A stretch of 23,735 bases of DNA from NCBI GenBank assembly GCA_947504795.1, contig CANNJG010000006.1:1-23735 (forward strand), in the 5' to 3' direction. The DNA comes from Legionellaceae bacterium (GTDB taxonomy: Bacteria > Pseudomonadota > Gammaproteobacteria > Legionellales > Legionellaceae). This document shows, piece by piece, positions 15,461 through 23,735 of the stretch; position 1 is the first letter of the stretch; each line of letters begins with the position of its first letter. The notes under the pieces are model-generated. The model saw only the letters and a list, made by a program, of their open reading frames with translations. It did no database searches and was not told where the DNA came from. The translations under genes and the position numbers were made by a program.

Positions 15461-16789
15461 ATGTTCAGATTGAAAAGCCTTATCCCAGCGCTCATCGTCG
15501 TAACATTTAGTATGTCCGCCAACCTACAAGCCCTACCCACCCGCGACCTTGGCGAAGAGGATAGCTCGGAACAAGTCCCTATTGAAGATGTGCAACGTTT
15601 TTCCAATGTGATTAGCCTAATTAAAAAATATTATGTTAAAGATACCGAGGACAAAGTCCTCTTTGATAACGCTATTCGTGGGATGTTATCTGGTTTAGAT
15701 CCGCATTCTGCTTACCTAGATGAAAACGATGTCAAAGAGTTAGAGTTGTCGACCAATGGTGAATTTGGTGGATTAGGCATTGAAGTAACGATTGAAGAAG
15801 GCGTCATTAAAATAATTACACCTTTAGTGGACAGCCCTGCCTATAAAGCGGGTATCAAATCGGGTGATTATATCATCAAGCTTGATAAACAGTACGTGCA
15901 AGGATTAGAACTTAAAGATGCGGTTAATATGATGCGTGGAAAACCTGGCAGCTCCATCAAGCTCACTATTATCCGTAAAGGGGTTAATAAACCGCTGCTC
16001 ATCTCGGTTATTCGTGAAAAAATTGAAGTTAAAAGTGTCAAGCAACGCTTATTAGACGATAAATACGGCTACGTAAGACTGACACAATTTCAAGCAACGA
16101 CCGATAAAGACATGCAAACGGCTATCGCTGCTTTAAAATTAAAAGCGAACGGACCTTTGAAAGGGTTGATTTTGGATCTTCGTAACAACCCAGGCGGATT
16201 ATTAGATTCAGCCATTCAAATTTCTGGCGCATTTCTGAACAAAGAGAAAAACGGCAAAGCAGAAATGATCGTCTATACCCAGGGTAGATTACCCGGTTCG
16301 AAGTTCACGGCCATGGCGAATTCTAGAGATATTCTCAACAATGCACCTATGGTGGTTCTCATCAATAACGGTTCCGCCTCTGCCTCTGAAATCGTTGCAG
16401 GTGCGCTTAAAGACAATAAGCGCGCCATCATCTTAGGAACGCGCAGTTTTGGCAAGGGGTCGGTGCAAACGGTACTACCTCTGGACGAAAAACGTGGCAT
16501 TAAATTAACGACCGCGTTATATTACACACCTTCTGGTACGTCTATCCAAGCCCAAGGCATTACACCCGATATCGTCGTTGAAGAAATTGCAGTCCCCAAA
16601 TCTGATGACCTATCTGGGGCGATAAGCCTTTCAGAAGCTGAGCTAAACGGGCATTTGAGTAATGGAAATTTGAAGCAAAAAACAAATTCTGACAAACCAA
16701 CACTTGACGAAACCAGTTTACTACATGAAGATTATCAATTATATGCAGCACTTACTATTCTAAAAGGTTTAGCGGTGCAACAACAATAA
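15461..16789 (+). CDS. ctpA: C-terminal processing peptidase, S41 family
   Basis: A 442-aa periplasmic serine protease with a PDZ domain, of the CtpA/Prc type, which trims or degrades envelope proteins from the C-terminus. Signal peptide at 1-25 (MFRLKSLIPALIVVTFSMSA). PDZ at about 95-185, with the carboxylate-binding loop EFGGLGIEV. Protease core at about 195-370 with LDLRNNPGGLLDSA. The Ser-Lys dyad is Ser307 (NNGSASASE) and Lys332 (SFGKGSVQ), 25 residues apart as in characterised members. AAGGAG sits at optimal distance before the ATG. The end of ctpA is only 12 bp from dotU, which suggests one transcript. The family sometimes processes secretion-related proteins, but nothing here proves a link. 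Confidence 0.95.
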   Translation: MFRLKSLIPALIVVTFSMSANLQALPTRDLGEEDSSEQVPIEDVQRFSNVISLIKKYYVKDTEDKVLFDNAIRGMLSGLDPHSAYLDENDVKELELSTNGEFGGLGIEVTIEEGVIKIITPLVDSPAYKAGIKSGDYIIKLDKQYVQGLELKDAVNMMRGKPGSSIKLTIIRKGVNKPLLISVIREKIEVKSVKQRLLDDKYGYVRLTQFQATTDKDMQTAIAALKLKANGPLKGLILDLRNNPGGLLDSAIQISGAFLNKEKNGKAEMIVYTQGRLPGSKFTAMANSRDILNNAPMVVLINNGSASASEIVAGALKDNKRAIILGTRSFGKGSVQTVLPLDEKRGIKLTTALYYTPSGTSIQAQGITPDIVVEEIAVPKSDDLSGAISLSEAELNGHLSNGNLKQKTNSDKPTLDETSLLHEDYQLYAALTILKGLAVQQQ

Positions 16790-16801
16790 GGAGTCGATCG
16801 C

Positions 16802-17584
16802 ATGTCTGGGTTTCAAATGACCGAGCTCGCTTTTAATGTTCCTGCGCCAAACCTCGTACCGCTAGGGTATTTCCGGTCTAAGCTCTTCTCTTCTCATGCA
16901 GCCAGCAACCCATTGGTTGCTGCGGCTAGCCCTTTGCTCTCCTTACTCGAACGTCTTGGCGTTAGCCAAACACTCCCGGCCATCGAGCAGCTTCGCGACA
17001 ATATTGAACATGAGTTATTTGCGTTCCATAGCCGCCTAACCAATCAACAATTTAACGAAGACAGCATTGCATTAAGTCATTATTTACTCTGCGCTACGTT
17101 AGACGAGCTCATCGGGAAAAATTATTTACGCTTAAAAGGTGAGCCGACAACGTTTAAAGCCTTTACCCCTTCTTCAAACAATCAACTAGGTCCTGAAACG
17201 CAATTTTTTGTGATTTTGGACCACTTATCAACCCGCGCCAATCAGTATCTGGATATTTTAGAGCTGACGTATTACTGCTTAATCGCTGGATTTGAGGGGG
17301 AGCATCATCTTAAAACAGATGGTCGTCAAATTTTGGATAATTTAATTGATGATATTCATAAAACCATCCTGCAACATCGTGTTCATAAACCTCAGTTGCT
17401 ATTCAAAGAATCAATTCATCGATCCACTGCTGCACCCCAGCGATACATTAAGTCTCTGATGCTGACTGTGACAATGTCGACTGCGTTATTAATTAGCTGT
17501 TATATGGGTATGCATCATCTGCTTAATCACCAAGCTCAAACCTTGCTCCATCATTATGCTTCACAAACCCATTCGGATCACTAA
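16802..17584 (+). CDS. dotU: type IVB secretion protein DotU/IcmH
   Basis: A 260-aa inner-membrane protein. In Legionella, DotU and IcmF stabilise the Dot/Icm core complex and help it assemble at the cell pole; the related TssL plays this role in type VI systems. Family motifs are HYLLCATLDELI (about 91-102), TQFFVILDHL, and YLDILELTYYCLIAGFEG (about 147-164). A single C-terminal membrane segment follows at about 216-236 (LMLTVTMSTALLISCYMG). Length is close to Legionella DotU. AAGGAG precedes the ATG by eight bases. The stop and the icmF start share one base (TAATG). No tss genes such as tssB, tssC or hcp are near, so the type IVB assignment is preferred over type VI. Confidence 0.9.
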   Translation: MSGFQMTELAFNVPAPNLVPLGYFRSKLFSSHAASNPLVAAASPLLSLLERLGVSQTLPAIEQLRDNIEHELFAFHSRLTNQQFNEDSIALSHYLLCATLDELIGKNYLRLKGEPTTFKAFTPSSNNQLGPETQFFVILDHLSTRANQYLDILELTYYCLIAGFEGEHHLKTDGRQILDNLIDDIHKTILQHRVHKPQLLFKESIHRSTAAPQRYIKSLMLTVTMSTALLISCYMGMHHLLNHQAQTLLHHYASQTHSDH

Positions 17585-20496
17585 TGAATACATCGCTCAA
17601 CACCTTGTGTCGCACCTTAAAACACATTTTCACTCAGTTCAAACCGCATCTTCAGCCGATGTCATTCTTAATTTTAACGGGTCGCGGCAATCAAGGTAAA
17701 TCGACCCTAATGCGTCAAGCCAATTTTGATCATCATCCTATTGATGCCGAGGGAGCGCATATATATACCAATCAACACGGTATCATTGTCGAATTGGGCG
17801 AGACTTGGCTCAATCAAACAGAGCATCTTTTAGAGCATACCGTTAAGCAACTGAATTCGATTCATAAAAACATCAAAATCAACGGGATTTTATTATGTGT
17901 TGACATCAACGAACTATTAACAGCAAATCATAGCGATATCAACGCACTCATCAAAACACATGCAAAACTACTCGAACGTTTCGGTTTATGTATGAACGGC
18001 CCATTGGATGCAGCGATCATCTTCACAAAACTTGATTTGATCTCTGGGTTTTGTGATTTCTTCCAATCTGAACACCCTCTTGATTTAGCCAAGCCTATGG
18101 GATTTTCAGTCGAAGATGCCACTCAACCCTATCGGCCCATTGAGCAATTTAAATTAAAATTTGATGCGTTAATCATGTCGCTTGGGCTACAGGTCACGAA
18201 TAAAGTCCACCCGATTCGCTCCAATATAAAGCGGACTTTAATTCGAGAATTTCCGCTTCAAATCGCCAGTTTACGTAATCTTATTTTGCCTCTGATCGGC
18301 TCGATTTCAAGCCAATTATTTCGATTGCAAGCACTCTATTTTATCAGTAGCGAACAGGGTGGCATTATTCAAGACCGCCTGAATAAAAAAATTCAGCATG
18401 AATTCGCTTTAATGATTCCCGAGCAACTCCCTTTATCTACCAACTATCGAGCTTATTTTGTAGAAGGAGCGCTCTATGCCTTTCAACAGGCAACAAAACG
18501 CAGTATTCCTAAAACAAATCCCAAACAAATACGCGTGATCCTCGGACTGTCATTAGCCAGCGTATGCTCAATAAGTTTTTTTATCTACCAATATCATTCA
18601 TCCACAACTATTCTGAACCAAGTAAGAAAAGAATTACAAGTCATCAAGCGTTTGGATAATCATTATCAATCGGAAGCAGCTGTCTATCATCTTGCGCAAG
18701 CGTCTGAGTCCCTAGCAGCTTTATCAAAAAGCACCCTTGACTTGCCCATGATCAAACTATTACAAACAAAGCTACAACAGCACACATCACAACAATTAAC
18801 CAATAGCTTTATTCCGAATATCCTCCATGAAGTAGACGCAGCAATCAACGAAACAGAAGCATCGTTACTCTCTCGATATCAAGCCTTAAAAATATATTTA
18901 ATGCTTGCCGATAAGCATCACTATAACCAGGAGGAAGTCATTGCGTGGTTCACGCAGCGCTGGCAATCCGATCCGAATCGTATCACTAAAAAACTTACCT
19001 GGTTAGAACAAGTCCTCCAGGACAAAGCGCATCCCATCGTGATTAACCAAACTATCGTAAGCGATGCTCGTAATTACTTAAATGCTTTCCCTGCCAATTA
19101 TCTCTATTACGCTCTCGCCAAGACTCAGTTCAATCCTAAAACTACGCCCATTGCATTTCCAGGATTCACACTCGCCAATTCTTCCGTCCCTTTTTATGTC
19201 ACAGAATCAGGCTTTCTCCAAACACTAGCCATGCTACCCAAAATTGCTCAAAAATTGACAGCTGAAAACTGGGTATTAGCCCGACAAGACGTGCACGAAC
19301 TACCCAAAATTTTAGAGGACGCCTACTGCAGTGATTATGTATTTTGGTGGCAACATTTTATGACCAATACACACCCAGAACGCATCGAATCTTATTCAGA
19401 TGTGAACCGTTTAACTAAAACAATACGCCAAACGAATACTATCGCAAAACTTATCCTCTTGATTCAAACGAATACCAAACCACAAACAGGGTCAAAATTC
19501 AATCTCTATAATTATGCGATTGCGAGTAAATTCAGTGCTATTAATTTATTAAGCCCTACTAATCTTCAACATTTAAATGCATCGATCAACGAATTAGAGC
19601 AATTTTCAAAAACACTGACGTTGGTCACCGATCAAGGCAAAACCGCTTTTACAATCACCAAAGCACGTTTTCAAGGCGATAAATTAGCCAATCCTATTTC
19701 GTTACTCTACAAAGAAGCACAACAATTTCCAGATCCACTCGCAACATGGACAACTCAAATTGCCAATGACACATGGTATACCCTGATCAATGATAGCCGC
19801 GCTTACATCAATCAGGCGTGGCAAGATTTGGTTTTTAAAGAATACCAAAAGCATATAGCGCACCGTTTTCCTTTGGATATTAAACAGTCGCGCGAAATAG
19901 CCCTCGTAGATTTTAATCGATTTTTTGCCAAGCACGGCAGTCTCAATCGGTTCTTAGAAGAATATGTCAAACCGTTTTTAGATACCCGCCATGCGCAATG
20001 GCTTCGCAAAGAAGTCGATCATTACGTGCTACCGATCGCAGATGATACCATCAGTGAACTTATTCGAGCGAATGTCATTACGCATATGTTTTTCACAAAT
20101 AGTAATGAAAAAACTCATATTGAGTTTACATTGCAAAAAATTAGCTTAGATCCGGTTGTGTCTCAACTCCAACTCACCTTAGGCACCATCCAGTTAATGG
20201 ATAATCAAAATAGTGAATCCGTCACCACATTTAAATGGCCCCAATCTAATGCGCGGTTGATAGTGCGCTCTATAGAAGGCAAACAATTTGAGTTAGACGA
20301 GTTTGGTCAATGGGCATTCTTCAAGTTATTACAAAAAGTGAATGTGCTCGTGGATGAACAGGACAGCGCTACGTTACAAATTTTGTTCGAAATTAATGGT
20401 AATACCGGGCGCTATTTATTAAAAGCCCAAAATCAAATCAATCCATTTATTCCAGGGATTTTGGACAAATTTACGTTATTAGATAAAATTGTCTGA
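17584..20496 (+). CDS. icmF: type IVB secretion protein IcmF
   Basis: A 970-aa inner-membrane protein, partner of DotU in stabilising the Dot/Icm complex; related to TssM. A Walker A-like GRGNQGKST lies at 33-41 (Lys39), with a guanine-specificity-like TKLD at 148-151 inside the typical IFTKLDLISGFCDFF segment. A clear membrane helix spans about 318-336 (VILGLSLASVCSISFFIYQ). The remaining roughly 630 residues form the periplasmic helical region and the C-terminal beta-rich IcmF domain (about 830-960). The two N-terminal membrane helices of TssM are not evident, consistent with the shorter Dot/Icm form. The P-loop is intact, so nucleotide binding is possible. The 3' end overlaps the convergent downstream gene by 18 bases. 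Confidence 0.92.
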   Translation: MNTSLNTLCRTLKHIFTQFKPHLQPMSFLILTGRGNQGKSTLMRQANFDHHPIDAEGAHIYTNQHGIIVELGETWLNQTEHLLEHTVKQLNSIHKNIKINGILLCVDINELLTANHSDINALIKTHAKLLERFGLCMNGPLDAAIIFTKLDLISGFCDFFQSEHPLDLAKPMGFSVEDATQPYRPIEQFKLKFDALIMSLGLQVTNKVHPIRSNIKRTLIREFPLQIASLRNLILPLIGSISSQLFRLQALYFISSEQGGIIQDRLNKKIQHEFALMIPEQLPLSTNYRAYFVEGALYAFQQATKRSIPKTNPKQIRVILGLSLASVCSISFFIYQYHSSTTILNQVRKELQVIKRLDNHYQSEAAVYHLAQASESLAALSKSTLDLPMIKLLQTKLQQHTSQQLTNSFIPNILHEVDAAINETEASLLSRYQALKIYLMLADKHHYNQEEVIAWFTQRWQSDPNRITKKLTWLEQVLQDKAHPIVINQTIVSDARNYLNAFPANYLYYALAKTQFNPKTTPIAFPGFTLANSSVPFYVTESGFLQTLAMLPKIAQKLTAENWVLARQDVHELPKILEDAYCSDYVFWWQHFMTNTHPERIESYSDVNRLTKTIRQTNTIAKLILLIQTNTKPQTGSKFNLYNYAIASKFSAINLLSPTNLQHLNASINELEQFSKTLTLVTDQGKTAFTITKARFQGDKLANPISLLYKEAQQFPDPLATWTTQIANDTWYTLINDSRAYINQAWQDLVFKEYQKHIAHRFPLDIKQSREIALVDFNRFFAKHGSLNRFLEEYVKPFLDTRHAQWLRKEVDHYVLPIADDTISELIRANVITHMFFTNSNEKTHIEFTLQKISLDPVVSQLQLTLGTIQLMDNQNSESVTTFKWPQSNARLIVRSIEGKQFELDEFGQWAFFKLLQKVNVLVDEQDSATLQILFEINGNTGRYLLKAQNQINPFIPGILDKFTLLDKIV

Positions 20497-23400
20497 CACC
20501 CTTGATGGTTCAGTACCCAACGTTTGCGATGGTTGTGCCGCAAATGCTAACAATTGCTCACTACTATAAAATCGCTTTACACAAACCAATCCCGCCAAAT
20601 CAGAATGTACATTTGACCCAATGCTCATCGATTGAAAATCATTTAAAAATCCAGGTAACCCCTCTTTAAAAACAACCGACATATCAAAATAATCCTCATC
20701 TCCGACACATCCCGGTCGGATTGATACCCTTTGAATCGTTGGCCCAAGACTCGCTTGCAATACTCGTTCTTTTTGAGATAGGTATAATCGATCGTTCAGT
20801 ACGGATCGGCGTGGTATGTTGCTAAGGGCCTGTTCAACCTGCACGAGCAATCCACTTACCAGATCCTGTTGCGTTCCACTATTAAAGAAAAATGATTGTT
20901 TATGAGACGTAAACTTATCCTGCTGAGTCTGCAAATATTGCTTTAACTCAATCAATAACCCGAATCCACGATACTGATCTTTGAGCGCCTGAATATCAGT
21001 CAATACTGTTCCCCACTCCGTTTTTTTAGTTTCAGACACTCGAATGCTCTGCAAACGCTTTTCAAACGGAATCAAATAAAATGCGCTCAATGCAGACTCT
21101 TTTGCCTCTTGCCTCATCGTTTTAGAAAAAATACCTATCGATATCAGATCTTGAAATTCATTCAAGGCTTGATTCAACACGCGACACGGATCCGAATACC
21201 CAAAAAACCAACTCCAATTATAATACCAAGTTTGGCTCAACACCGCTTTGTGATAATACAAGGCATGGTAGAATGCTTTCAGCGCATCTTGATTGTCGGG
21301 AGATGCGGTAACTTCCTGTGCTAAAGCATAAACAATTTCGGCCGCTTCTTTAACCGCTTGACACTCAAACCATTGGTAATAATACGTAGTTTTATCCGTT
21401 ACCCACTGAAAGCGTTTCATCACATCTCGCGCAATAGCCTTAGTACAATACTGAGTCGCAGCACGTGTCAACTTCGCAATGTTTTCGATAGATTCATCGT
21501 GTTCAAACGCCACTGATTGATATAATTTTATCGAATAAATCACGACGGCCAAGCGTTCGGAGGTGAGCTCCGTAATCTGAATTGTGTTCTCTAAGTATTC
21601 AATTAATGATTTTAGATGTGGATAAGACATTTTAGGAACATCCGTTTCCTGAGGGCACATCGACCTTAACTGAGACAACTGTTGTTCAAAGTGTCGCTCG
21701 GCTAAGGCTTGCTTGTCCTTGTCGGTTAACACCGCGTGGTCATGCCATAAAATAGCTCCAGCGACATCATTTTTCGCAAAGGTTTGATACTTACTAGTCC
21801 CGGTAGAATTTTGCAACGTATCTGGACGATAGAGGCGTTGTCGCAAGTGCTCTTGTAAGTCTACTGAGCGTTCATATAAAAAATAAAAGCGCTGTTGCGA
21901 GTCTTTGGATAATTTCTGTTCAGCACTGAATACCCTGAGCTTCTCGAGACTATCTTGCCAAATAAACTTTAAGTTTTGTTGCTGAAACAGCATGAACGCA
22001 TCATCACACGCTCCAACAGTTTTTGCGCTCCTTTGACTCAAAAAGAATTGCCAAGACGAATTAAGCGTATTCAATAACGTGTCACGATATTGCTGCAATT
22101 GAGAATCTAAATTACGATTATCATCCAAGATAACCTGGCAAAAAGCGTCAAAATGTCTTAACACCACTTCTTTCATATCAACCCAGGCACGGACTGAATA
22201 GGCGCTTACATCATCCGTCCTTGCGAAACTAGGCAACCGATGACGTTGTATCGCGTGCTGATCCAAATAATGAGAAAGCATAACCCGTGCACCGGGTTGA
22301 TGCGCAGTTTTTACAAAAGTCTGAGCCCCTGCAGTATGTGTATGGATGGCTAGGGACAACGCCCCAAAAAATGCCTCCAATCTTGGATTGTTATCCGATA
22401 ATAAACACTCTTCCGCCTTTTCTAAGTAAACGATTCCGGATCGCAAACAATAGATGGCGGTTAATAATTCTAAAATAATCACTTGGTCGTCTGCTGAAAT
22501 ATCAAACAATATGTGTGATTGCCCATGCGAATTCTTAAGCATAGTGAGCACCACAACCAGTTGCTTGTCATTGAGTTCACATTGTGTTGTCTTCGTGTAG
22601 AGGGCATGCAGAAGTGCAACCATTTGCAAGGTCGTGCGCCAACCGTCTTTCTTAGATAATGTCGAATCGGCTTCTATCTTCAATATCTTATTTAAGACAC
22701 GCTGCAGTTGATCGACAGATGCCCGTGGCAAGACTAAGTGTTGTATATTTCTATGAACATTATCCGCGAAGTACACAGGGTGAGCATGAATCAGCGCTTT
22801 GACATAGAGATAATCACGCCCTAGAGTATGACATTCAGGCGCAGCGATCAGTCGACCATTTAGCATGGTTGATAAGTCATTCGATAGCGTTTCAATTTCT
22901 GATTGCAAAGGCTGTTGAAGTTGAACTATGCCATTTGAAACAGCTAAGGCATCCTGACTGTCTTGAATAGGATGAATCGTTAACCTCTTGTATAACTGCT
23001 CTAAAGAAAGACCAGGGTCTTGTGTTATCCATTCGTGAATTCGATTACACTTATCTTTATCGACTACCAATGGATCTAAGATCGCGAGTATCCATTCAAA
23101 CGTAAAGCCCTTATCATAAGCACGCTGCAATACGATTAAAATATCCATCCATCCTTGTGGCTCTGGCGATTCACACAAACGCAATAATGTTGATTCAAAC
23201 GGCACGATATCGTTAGAATTGTTGATTTTTTTTAAAAGTATATTCACCACTTCAACACAGTCGGATGTCCTACTTTGCGTATTAATAAAGTCAACAACCT
23301 GACCTGTGAGTGGTTCAATACAGTGCATAGACCGCTGCTGTAAAATTGGAAACATCCAATCCAGAAACGTTTGATAGACCTCGGGGGGCAATTGCCCTTG

Positions 23401-23735
23401 GCAATGCGCTTTGAGTGCTAGTCGCTCATTTAAAAACGTTTGTTCACGTTCTAAGAGGAATTTGAAGATGGGTAGAATTCGTCCGTAATCTTTCTGACCG
23501 GATTTAAGCAATAAAACAATTAGATCTTTCAATTGTTGAGTCTTCACTCTGCTTTGCCAATAAGATAAGGCCACATCACACGCCATGCTAAACGCCGTTT
23601 TATTTGCTTCAAAACCCTGCCTCATCTCATTATCCAAGCTTAACAAGGCTTTTTGAACTTCGCTGGGCACCACAACAGGATTAACGCAATCCTTATCTAA
23701 CAATAACAAGTCATACAAATTTGAGATAGCTTTAA
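20479..23735 (-). CDS. very large helical protein of unknown function (5' end may lie beyond the window)
   Basis: At least 1079 aa; I do not recognise it. The first possible start in the window is TTG at 23718 (MYDLLLLDKDCVNPV), but the same frame stays open through the last 17 bases, so the true start is probably outside. The protein is almost wholly alpha-helical by composition, with leucine-rich amphipathic stretches, many Gln and His, and no signal peptide or membrane segment. Trp/Tyr-rich patches stand out, e.g. TWYYNWSWFFGYSDP near residue 830. The last 100 residues look more beta-like and end in a Ser/Thr/Pro/Glu tail. Its 3' end overlaps icmF by 18 bases in convergent orientation. Size, helical content, cytosolic character and position beside dotU-icmF fit a Dot/Icm effector, but this is inference; a cytoplasmic structural protein is equally open. 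Confidence 0.75.
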   Translation of the reverse strand, partial: KAISNLYDLLLLDKDCVNPVVVPSEVQKALLSLDNEMRQGFEANKTAFSMACDVALSYWQSRVKTQQLKDLIVLLLKSGQKDYGRILPIFKFLLEREQTFLNERLALKAHCQGQLPPEVYQTFLDWMFPILQQRSMHCIEPLTGQVVDFINTQSRTSDCVEVVNILLKKINNSNDIVPFESTLLRLCESPEPQGWMDILIVLQRAYDKGFTFEWILAILDPLVVDKDKCNRIHEWITQDPGLSLEQLYKRLTIHPIQDSQDALAVSNGIVQLQQPLQSEIETLSNDLSTMLNGRLIAAPECHTLGRDYLYVKALIHAHPVYFADNVHRNIQHLVLPRASVDQLQRVLNKILKIEADSTLSKKDGWRTTLQMVALLHALYTKTTQCELNDKQLVVVLTMLKNSHGQSHILFDISADDQVIILELLTAIYCLRSGIVYLEKAEECLLSDNNPRLEAFFGALSLAIHTHTAGAQTFVKTAHQPGARVMLSHYLDQHAIQRHRLPSFARTDDVSAYSVRAWVDMKEVVLRHFDAFCQVILDDNRNLDSQLQQYRDTLLNTLNSSWQFFLSQRSAKTVGACDDAFMLFQQQNLKFIWQDSLEKLRVFSAEQKLSKDSQQRFYFLYERSVDLQEHLRQRLYRPDTLQNSTGTSKYQTFAKNDVAGAILWHDHAVLTDKDKQALAERHFEQQLSQLRSMCPQETDVPKMSYPHLKSLIEYLENTIQITELTSERLAVVIYSIKLYQSVAFEHDESIENIAKLTRAATQYCTKAIARDVMKRFQWVTDKTTYYYQWFECQAVKEAAEIVYALAQEVTASPDNQDALKAFYHALYYHKAVLSQTWYYNWSWFFGYSDPCRVLNQALNEFQDLISIGIFSKTMRQEAKESALSAFYLIPFEKRLQSIRVSETKKTEWGTVLTDIQALKDQYRGFGLLIELKQYLQTQQDKFTSHKQSFFFNSGTQQDLVSGLLVQVEQALSNIPRRSVLNDRLYLSQKERVLQASLGPTIQRVSIRPGCVGDEDYFDMSVVFKEGLPGFLNDFQSMSIGSNVHSDLAGLVCVKRFYSSEQLLAFAAQPSQTLGTEPSRVSDNFI

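Noticed and set aside
15174..15473. 99-codon open frame before ctpA
   Set aside because: Starts only at TTG, has no ribosome-binding site, overlaps the well-supported ctpA start, and lies in repeat-like sequence that is also open on the other strand.
16802..20496. Type VI secretion (TssL-TssM) instead of type IVB
   Set aside because: Sizes match DotU and IcmF, the TssM N-terminal helices are not seen, and no other tss gene is nearby.
1..23735. CRISPR arrays, tRNA or rRNA genes
   Set aside because: No regularly spaced repeats and no cloverleaf or rRNA-like conserved segments were seen on either strand.

Overview
The window reads as chromosomal DNA of a gammaproteobacterium of the Legionellales type, that is an intracellular or host-associated relative of Legionella, Coxiella or Rickettsiella. 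The main reason is an adjacent dotU(icmH)-icmF pair of the sizes found in Dot/Icm type IVB secretion systems. Several large proteins with no housekeeping identity also look like secreted effectors. Base composition is moderately AT-rich and genes are tightly packed, with several one- to four-base overlaps. The species cannot be fixed from the sequence alone.

Layout. (1) 1-1593: a TPR protein running off the left edge on the minus strand, divergent from a dienelactone-hydrolase-like gene and an overlapping pncC-type gene. (2) 1594-4880: an accessory patch with an orphan 263-269-aa protein on the plus strand and, converging on it, a 699-aa protein. The latter has two tandem CE-clan (Ulp1/YopJ-like) cysteine-protease-like domains and a C-terminal membrane hairpin. 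(3) 4967-12388, minus strand: the envelope biogenesis cluster in the order uppS-cdsA-rseP-bamA-skp-fabZ-lpxA. This is the usual gammaproteobacterial order except that lpxD is absent between skp and fabZ, where there is instead a 176-bp gap holding a perfect 23-bp inverted repeat. A 123-bp MITE-like element with 23-bp terminal inverted repeats lies between rseP and bamA. (4) 12456-20496, plus strand: gpmI-envC-ctpA, followed 12 bp later by dotU-icmF. A 340-bp, relatively GC-rich non-coding patch separates envC from ctpA. (5) 20479-23735, minus strand: a very large helical protein of unknown function (at least 1079 aa) that overlaps the 3' end of icmF and is still open at the right edge.

How the genes work together. 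The minus-strand block makes and assembles the outer membrane: undecaprenyl diphosphate carrier, CDP-diacylglycerol, the site-2 protease of the envelope stress response, Bam insertion of barrel proteins, the periplasmic chaperone Skp, and the start of lipid A and fatty acid synthesis. The plus-strand block carries a glycolytic mutase, a cell-division hydrolase activator, a periplasmic protease, and then two inner-membrane stabilisers of the type IVB secretion machine. The two large unknown proteins, in regions 2 and 5, are the best candidates for secretion substrates or otherwise undescribed functions; this is inference from architecture and context, not demonstrated.
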